From Bdellovibrionales bacterium (GTDB taxonomy: Bacteria > Bdellovibrionota > Bdellovibrionia > Bdellovibrionales > UBA1609), in the NCBI GenBank assembly GCA_026648125.1, contig JAPKGD010000052.1:1-8477 (forward strand): 8,477 nt of DNA. The letters run 5' to 3'. Below, piece by piece: positions 1-3,897 of the stretch. A model generated the notes under the pieces. That model had not been told where the DNA came from. It worked only from the letters and a program-made list of their open reading frames with translations, and made no database searches. How positions within the stretch are numbered: the stretch's first letter is position 1; each line of letters opens with the position of its first letter. The position numbers and the translations under genes are program-made.

Positions 1-120
1 TTCAATCCGGAAAATTAGATTAACGCGAGCAATCAGATCGCTGCAAACTTGATTGGCACCGGCCTCATCTCAGCAGGTCCCCATCGCGATCCCAATCAAA
101 TCCATTTACGCGCCTCCCGA

Positions 121-149
121 TTGACATTCCCCTTTCACCTTGATATACC
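121..149 (+). promoter_or_regulatory. Sigma-70-like promoter with extended -10, upstream of the transposase-like gene
   Basis: A perfect -35 hexamer TTGACA (121-126) is followed after 17 bases by TATACC (144-149, four of six consensus matches). A TG at 141-142, one base upstream, gives an extended -10. The predicted transcript would start near 156, at the ATG at 157. This argues against the upstream TTG at 49 as the start, and implies either a nearly leaderless message or use of an internal ATG. It is a pattern match only. Confidence 0.5.
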
Positions 150-156
150 ATCGTTC

Positions 157-723
157 ATGCAACGCTCCCCCCAACTTAAATTTGCCGGCAAAGAGCTCGC
201 CTCCATGCGAGCCTTTGGCGGTATTTTAATGAGGCGGGCCGCTTACCGGCGAGCCCGCCCGCTTAGCACCAAGCAGGCGATGCATCTTGTATTGAGGTCC
301 TCACAAGCTGAAGACACATGGAGCTTTTTGACTCCCAAGAACCGCAAGATTATTGATGCGGTCTTAAATAAATTTGCCAATCGATATGGGGTTAGGGTTT
401 ACCAGCGCGGAGTCGCCCGGGATCATATTCATTTGCTGGTGCGGATGACCAATCGCTTTGCTTATCGTGCCTTTATCCGAGCACTCACTGGCGCTATTGC
501 ATTGAAAGTAACGGGCGCCAATCGCCTGCGCGGATTGAAAAAGCGCTTTTGGGACTATCGCCCGTTTTCTCGGGTGGTGGACTGGGGCCGTGGATACTCG
601 CTGGCGAAAGATTATGTTCTTCTGAATCAGCTCGAAGGAATGGGTTTAATACCCTTTCACCGCGGGCGTCTTTCGGCATTGTTTCGACCTCTACTGAAGG
701 GCGTACGGGAGTCGAGCGCCTGA
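157..723 (+). CDS. IS200/REP-associated (RAYT-like) HUH single-tyrosine transposase
   Basis: The 188-residue product resembles Y1 transposases (Y1_Tnp family), which cut and rejoin single-stranded DNA through a covalent 5'-phosphotyrosine. Visible landmarks, numbered from ATG 157, are: a first core strand MHLVLRSS (about 42-49); the HUH metal-binding motif HIH at 90-92 within DHIHLLV; an RFWDYRPFSRVV segment (about 130-141) typical of RAYTs; and the candidate catalytic tyrosine Y153 in KDYVLLNQLE. The reading frame is open upstream to a TTG at 49, but a good promoter lies inside that extension and the similarity I recognise starts after 157. ATG 157 has no Shine-Dalgarno. ATG 205 has AAGAG nine bases upstream and is the main alternative, though it would lose a conserved-looking N-terminal stretch. 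No tnpB partner or recognisable insertion-sequence ends flank the gene, so it may be a single-copy, host-maintained RAYT. Its stop codon is the first three bases of the octamer array. Confidence 0.85.
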   Translation: MQRSPQLKFAGKELASMRAFGGILMRRAAYRRARPLSTKQAMHLVLRSSQAEDTWSFLTPKNRKIIDAVLNKFANRYGVRVYQRGVARDHIHLLVRMTNRFAYRAFIRALTGAIALKVTGANRLRGLKKRFWDYRPFSRVVDWGRGYSLAKDYVLLNQLEGMGLIPFHRGRLSALFRPLLKGVRESSA

Positions 724-790
724 AATCGTGAAATCGTGAAATCGTGAAATCGTGAAATCGTGAAATCGTGAAATCGTGAAATCGTGAAAT
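721..790 (+). repeat. 8-bp tandem repeat, unit TGAAATCG, 8.75 copies
   Basis: Eight perfect copies of TGAAATCG (721-784) are followed by a partial TGAAAT (785-790), with no interruptions. The first unit provides the TGA stop of the transposase-like gene. The unit is not self-complementary, so one strand should not form a hairpin. Because 8 is not a multiple of 3, the + strand meets TGA in every frame. The complementary strand is open in all three frames and reads the same repeating octapeptide RFHDFTIS. Perfect short-unit arrays like this can change copy number by replication slippage. Confidence 0.97.
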
Positions 791-944
791 TAAACACATC
801 GTTTTCGCCCCAAAAGCAAGACCGATCAAATTCCGATTGATCACCTCTTATCGTCGGGCAGCAAACACACGGTCTTGTGAATGTGAACTGACAAACATTA
901 AGAACCTAAACCTGAAGCAACCTTTTCTCGCCGTTTTGTTTCAT

Positions 945-973
945 TTGACCACAGCAATTTGGTGTGTCGTATT
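945..973 (+). promoter_or_regulatory. Weak candidate promoter for the DUF1543-like gene
   Basis: TTGACC (945-950) matches the -35 consensus at five of six positions. The best -10 at proper spacing is CGTATT (968-973, 17-base spacer), which is poor but has a TG one base upstream at 965-966. The rest of 791-944 shows only a six-base inverted repeat, GATCAA (824-829) with TTGATC (837-842). I see no gene there. Confidence 0.22.
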
Positions 974-994
974 GGGGCCGCCAAGCAAATCAGC

Positions 995-1000
995 AAGGAG
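995..1000 (+). promoter_or_regulatory. Ribosome binding site that fixes the start at 1007
   Basis: AAGGAG lies six bases upstream of the ATG at 1007. The same frame is open further upstream to a TTG at 959, but that position lacks such a site, so 1007 is the better start. Confidence 0.85.
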
Positions 1001-1006
1001 CGCCTT

Positions 1007-1294
1007 ATGAAACTCTATTTGGTTCACTGTGGATTTTATGACGACACCATTGGCGAAGGCCTTTACGAAGGGCACACAAATTTTTTCATCGCTGCCACAA
1101 CTTTCGAAGAAGCTCGAGCGCGCGCAAAAACATTACCCGAATATAAAGCACGGCGCATGCATGTGGATGGACTAGTGGAGATCGAAGTGGTGGATGGATA
1201 CCGAGTGAAGCTCGAAGGTGTACATGCCCAAGAGGGAAAAACTGTTTTACACAATCAAAAGCATCGCGACCTTGCTGCGCCCACAACACCATAA
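1007..1294 (+). CDS. DUF1543-like small protein
   Basis: The product is 95 residues and starts MKLYLVHCG. It resembles the small DUF1543 family: a hydrophobic N-terminal strand, a middle strand NFFIAATTFEEARARA (about 25-40) leading into a helix, then MHVDGLVEIEVVDGYRV (about 51-67). The HVDG and VDGYRV parts match the HxD and DGY pattern I recall for the family. The last 25 residues (GVHAQEGKTV onward) look disordered and lie beyond the domain. The protein has no signal peptide or membrane segment, so it is probably cytosolic. The family has no established biochemical role that I know of. The gene stands alone: 283 bases separate it from the transposase gene and 530 from the next. Family assignment is from recalled motifs and is moderately secure; that it is a real gene is well supported by its ribosome binding site. 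Confidence 0.72.
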   Translation: MKLYLVHCGFYDDTIGEGLYEGHTNFFIAATTFEEARARAKTLPEYKARRMHVDGLVEIEVVDGYRVKLEGVHAQEGKTVLHNQKHRDLAAPTTP

Positions 1295-1595
1295 ATTTAC
1301 CTGATTGGGTGTCCAGTTGTCCGTCGCGCTTGGCAAAGAATCACGGACTTTCATTTCCTCGCGAAAGCGCTCGAAGCAGAAATTTTTTGGTACGCCCCTA
1401 TGAACAAGCGCTGAGATCCGGGTTATCCAAGCGAGAGGATTTGCGACCTGCGCATCTTCTCACTATAGCGGATTCCTAAGGACTCCGAAAAATGCTGCGA
1501 GGAGTGCGCAAATCGAGCGGATGATACCGTGAAAGGTCCGCCGACACGACCAACGACGAGTCCAATCTTCACCGATCCATCGACTCATCCGCCTT

Positions 1596-1607
1596 TGAGA
1601 ATTCTCA
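1596..1607. repeat. 12-bp perfect palindrome TGAGAATTCTCA
   Basis: The sequence is identical to its reverse complement over twelve bases; the flanking bases (T on each side) do not extend it. A dimeric regulator could bind such a site. It lies about 120 bases upstream of the candidate -35 of the coiled-coil gene, and chance occurrence is possible. Confidence 0.35.
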
Positions 1608-1726
1608 TTTGCATGGGTTTACGCGAATTCGACCTCCTGGCCTCCGCCCCTCGATCACATTTTGCGAATTTTCACTCGCAGGAGGCTTAACATCGGAGCC
1701 ACCTGCCCTAAACCCGGCCTTGCCCC

Positions 1727-1754
1727 ATGACCTCAAAATATAAGAAAATCTAAT
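1727..1754 (+). promoter_or_regulatory. Candidate promoter for the secreted coiled-coil gene
   Basis: ATGACC (1727-1732, four of six to TTGACA) is followed after 16 bases by TCTAAT (1749-1754, five of six to TATAAT). The transcript would start near 1761, giving a leader of about 64 bases. A second option closer in is TTGGCA (1779-1784), a 17-base spacer, then TAGGTT (1802-1807), but that would leave almost no leader. Confidence 0.35.
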
Positions 1755-1770
1755 GACCCCAGAGGGAATC

Positions 1771-1783
1771 GCCAATTTTTGGC
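1771..1783 (+). promoter_or_regulatory. Small hairpin or operator-like inverted repeat in the leader
   Basis: GCCAA (1771-1775) and TTGGC (1779-1783) are exact inverted repeats around a TTT loop. The element lies between the candidate transcription start and the ribosome binding site of the gene at 1825, where it could be an operator or a leader stem. No poly-T tract follows, so it is not a terminator. Confidence 0.3.
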
Positions 1784-1824
1784 ATTCGTCTTGCTTTTCA
1801 ATAGGTTAACAAGCGAGGGATGAA

Positions 1825-3609
1825 ATGAGGGGCTTTTCACTGTTTAAAGTTTGGACACTTGTTTTGTTGGTGGGAGTGTTGTCGCACCCCCCGACGTCTG
1901 AAGCTCAGGCGAGTCAGCCCTCAGGGGTAATTCAGAACCCTCTCTCGGCAAAAGATCAGATTTGTCTCAAACTTGAGTCACAGTGGGTAAATGCCCCGGA
2001 TCCCAACAAACTTAGTGGTGCGGCAAAACGCTGTTGGAACGACTTTTTTAATCAGACCCGTGGGATTGACGAAAATAAATGTAAAACCGCCTCCGACGAA
2101 TTTCAAAAAGCCCGCAGCGCACTTACTACCGCCTGCTCAAAAGCCGGTGGAGTCCTCAACGGGGTAATCAGAGGTCTCGGCGAAGTTGACACTGAGGGAA
2201 CTCACCTCAACAAATGTGAACGAAATATTGTTCGATGTCTCCACTGCGCAAGCGGGACCACCATTGACTATTATGGCAAATCGATTGGTTGCGGTAAAAT
2301 TGGTGAGGAGACCGACGAAGATGATGAGAGTGAGACGAGTAATCTCACCACATCGCTTTTGACTTCAATGAATGGGCAAGCCTCGGCAGCAGCTCTCGCA
2401 GCAGGAAATCTTGCCGGCATGAAGCTCTCTAAAAAAGATGCTGACGCAGAGGCACTCACTTGTGTCCCAACCCGGGCCGAAGATCTCGAGTCTCTCAAAA
2501 AGAGTGTGTCGGAACGAAAAAAGGACCTTCGCGATCAGAGAAAAGAGCTCGTTGAGGCCCAAGCCGACTTAGCCAAGGCCCAGTCGGACTATCAACAAAC
2601 GCAAAACGAACTCCGTGGCGAATCTGAAGCACTCGAAGAACGATTAAAAGACCGCGTGGAGTCGATTAAGAGAAAGCTCGAAGCCGCCGAGTCAAAGCTG
2701 ACAGAAACAGTGGCAAAGCTCCAGGCCGAATTTGACAAAGGCCAAGCCGAAATCCAAAGAATTCAAAGACAAAAAAACCAGGCAGAAATGGCCTTGGTCG
2801 AAGCCCAGGCCAATCTTGATCGCCAGTGCCATGCAACCGCACTTAAACAAATGGATGACCACCGAAAAGAGCAGCGTAAGCTCATGAAAAAGAAGCTTTA
2901 TACGCCCGGTGGTTTTAACTCAGTTCTTTCGGGCAGCGGAAAAAGTGAGAGAGAAAAGGATCGCGCTCGAGTTGCGGGTTATTACAACGATTGTCGAGCC
3001 GACGAGGCCTATCGCTCTTCACTCGAATCCGCAAAGCGAGCCAAAGCTTTTGCGATTCAAACCGCCGATGGCGAAATCGCAATTATTCAACAAGGTATAA
3101 GCCGTATCCAAGATGCGGTAAAACAGCTTCAGACGACGGAAAGAGAAAAGGTCAACCAGCAAGCGCTAAAAGAACTTCAACTTGAACAGGATGCCTATAC
3201 GAAAAGAGTTGATGCTCTTAACCGCAAAGTCCAATTGGAATCCCAGCGGTTTCAGCAGGACATTTTGAATCGAAACCAAAAAATTGCGCTTCTCAACAGT
3301 CAGCTCGCCGACGACCAAAATGAATTGGACGATGAGTTGGCTCAGCAAAGAATGATCCGCGCTCGAGCGGGGTCAGCCACCCCTGGAAAGCCCGGATCCG
3401 CAGAAGAAGCCATTGGCGCATTTGGAGAAGTTCGTCTTAAAGCCATCGCCTATGCGGCCGCCTGCTGTATTGAGGGCGGCGAGGGAAGCACCTCCGACTG
3501 CACGAGAGCTTGTCAGATCAATGGAAAATCAGCGAATGATGCAGAATGCAAATTAGCAGATTCTAAGCGTCTAGAGAGCCCTCCCGAATTCTCTGGAAGC
3601 GCCAAATAA
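1825..3609 (+). CDS. Secreted coiled-coil protein with cysteine-rich ends, function unknown
   Basis: The 594-residue product begins with a signal peptide: basic MRGFSLFK, a hydrophobic core (about 9-19) and a signal peptidase I site after SEA (25-27) or AQA (27-29). No lipobox cysteine is present, so export to the periplasm or beyond is inferred. The N-terminal part (about 45-160) has eight cysteines (47, 70, 86, 104, 131, 138, 141, 156), followed by an acidic run (161-170) and a small-residue-rich segment (about 184-200). Two long charged heptad-like coiled coils follow (about 217-355 and 392-513), separated by a Gly/Ser/Pro linker (about 358-375). The C-terminal part has a CC pair (547-548) and C559, C563, C575. 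There are 16 cysteines in all, three of them elsewhere (213, 335, 390); an even number fits disulfides formed outside the cytoplasm. ATG 1825 is preceded by GAGGGA (1815-1820). I do not recognise the family. A structural or envelope-spanning role is possible but not shown, and the gene has no close operon partner. Confidence 0.9.
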   Translation: MRGFSLFKVWTLVLLVGVLSHPPTSEAQASQPSGVIQNPLSAKDQICLKLESQWVNAPDPNKLSGAAKRCWNDFFNQTRGIDENKCKTASDEFQKARSALTTACSKAGGVLNGVIRGLGEVDTEGTHLNKCERNIVRCLHCASGTTIDYYGKSIGCGKIGEETDEDDESETSNLTTSLLTSMNGQASAAALAAGNLAGMKLSKKDADAEALTCVPTRAEDLESLKKSVSERKKDLRDQRKELVEAQADLAKAQSDYQQTQNELRGESEALEERLKDRVESIKRKLEAAESKLTETVAKLQAEFDKGQAEIQRIQRQKNQAEMALVEAQANLDRQCHATALKQMDDHRKEQRKLMKKKLYTPGGFNSVLSGSGKSEREKDRARVAGYYNDCRADEAYRSSLESAKRAKAFAIQTADGEIAIIQQGISRIQDAVKQLQTTEREKVNQQALKELQLEQDAYTKRVDALNRKVQLESQRFQQDILNRNQKIALLNSQLADDQNELDDELAQQRMIRARAGSATPGKPGSAEEAIGAFGEVRLKAIAYAAACCIEGGEGSTSDCTRACQINGKSANDAECKLADSKRLESPPEFSGSAK

Positions 3610-3680
3610 GTCAGACGAGAAGGAACGCAGAAATCGAGCAAAAATGCACATAGACCATTGAACGAACAAAATCTGGCTCG

Positions 3681-3774
3681 ACCACCTAACCCTCAACCCG
3701 CCTAATGCGGAGCATCTTAAGAGCGTTAAGGCTCCGCACAGCACCCCAAACCCCTCAACACACCCTCTCTCATC
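3681..3774 (+). terminator. Possible Rho-dependent terminator region: C-rich, G-poor DNA around a hairpin
   Basis: Downstream of the coiled-coil gene the + strand is very rich in C and poor in G on both sides of a hairpin. Bases 3681-3705 hold 13 C and 1 G; bases 3739-3774 hold 20 C and 1 G in 36. Such C-over-G bias is the known hallmark of Rho utilisation sites. No intrinsic terminator with a T tract is seen between the two genes, so Rho-dependent termination is a reasonable inference. Confidence 0.45.
3706..3738 (+). promoter_or_regulatory. Strong two-part hairpin without a T tract
   Basis: TGCGGAGC (3706-3713) pairs exactly with GCTCCGCA (3731-3738). Inside it CTTAA (3716-3720) pairs with TTAAG (3726-3730), giving 8 + 5 base pairs, a two-base bulge (AT) and a five-base loop. 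Neither strand has a T run after the stem, so it is not a classical intrinsic terminator. It could protect the 3' end of the upstream message or assist Rho-dependent termination. Confidence 0.7.
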
Positions 3775-3804
3775 TTGAGGATTGACCCCACCTCTGATTA
3801 TACT
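3775..3804 (+). promoter_or_regulatory. Promoter for the PBP1A-uvrA operon
   Basis: TTGAGG (3775-3780, four of six) and TATACT (3799-3804, five of six) are 18 bases apart. The expected start is near 3811, giving an 87-base leader. TTGACC at 3782-3787 is a better -35 in itself but lies only 11 bases from the -10. Confidence 0.5.
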
Positions 3805-3844
3805 GGCCCGTCATTATTATGCTTTGAATTAGCATCAGCTTGAA

Positions 3845-3870
3845 GGCGCCGGCGTACCCATAATGCGCCG
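3845..3870 (+). promoter_or_regulatory. GC-rich hairpin in the PBP1A leader
   Basis: GGCGC (3845-3849) can pair with GCGCC (3865-3869). Alternatively CGGCG (3850-3854) can pair with CGCCG (3866-3870). The two pairings exclude each other and end about 16 bases before the GGAGG ribosome binding site (3886-3890). They may simply be leader structure; no known riboswitch was recognised. Confidence 0.3.
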
Positions 3871-3897
3871 AAGACCTCAAAGCGCGGAGGGCCCATC

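Larger units (their letters stand above)
1295..1824. other. 530-bp stretch without a convincing gene
   Basis: Both strands were scanned. No open frame with a plausible start and ribosome binding site is visible, and no tRNA-like cloverleaf or degraded gene was recognised. The stretch holds a weak inverted repeat GTCCGT (1319-1324) with ACGGAC (1343-1348) ahead of a few Ts, a 12-bp palindrome (1596-1607), two copies of GCGAATT (1623-1629 and 1664-1670), a CCTCCTG/CAGGAGG pair (1633-1639 and 1679-1685), a candidate promoter (1727-1754) and a small hairpin (1771-1783). It is long for a bacterial spacer, so a decayed gene or a small RNA cannot be excluded. Confidence 0.6.

Noticed and set aside
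49..156. N-terminal extension of the transposase gene from TTG 49
   Set aside because: It shows no family resemblance, starts with a rare codon, and contains a near-consensus promoter whose transcript would begin after it.
721..790. CRISPR array
   Set aside because: Eight-base head-to-tail units with no spacers and no cas genes; this is a simple tandem repeat.
494..844. Open frame on the - strand containing RFHDFTIS octapeptide repeats
   Set aside because: The repeats come only from the 8-bp array, which is open in every - frame. The rest lies antisense to the transposase gene, and no ribosome binding site was seen.
959..1006. Upstream TTG start for the DUF1543-like gene
   Set aside because: AAGGAG six bases before ATG 1007 and the family-like start MKLYLV favour the shorter form.
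1319..1355. Inverted repeat GTCCGT/ACGGAC followed by Ts as a terminator for the DUF1543-like gene
   Set aside because: Only six base pairs around an 18-base loop, and the T run is broken by CA; too weak to list as a terminator.
1727..1756. Nine-codon mini-ORF (MTSKYKKI-like) in the leader of the coiled-coil gene
   Set aside because: It has no well-spaced ribosome binding site and overlaps the better-supported candidate promoter.
3706..3738. Hairpin as a REP element acted on by the RAYT-like protein
   Set aside because: It occurs once in the window, with no second copy or inverse partner, so there is no support for a REP family here.
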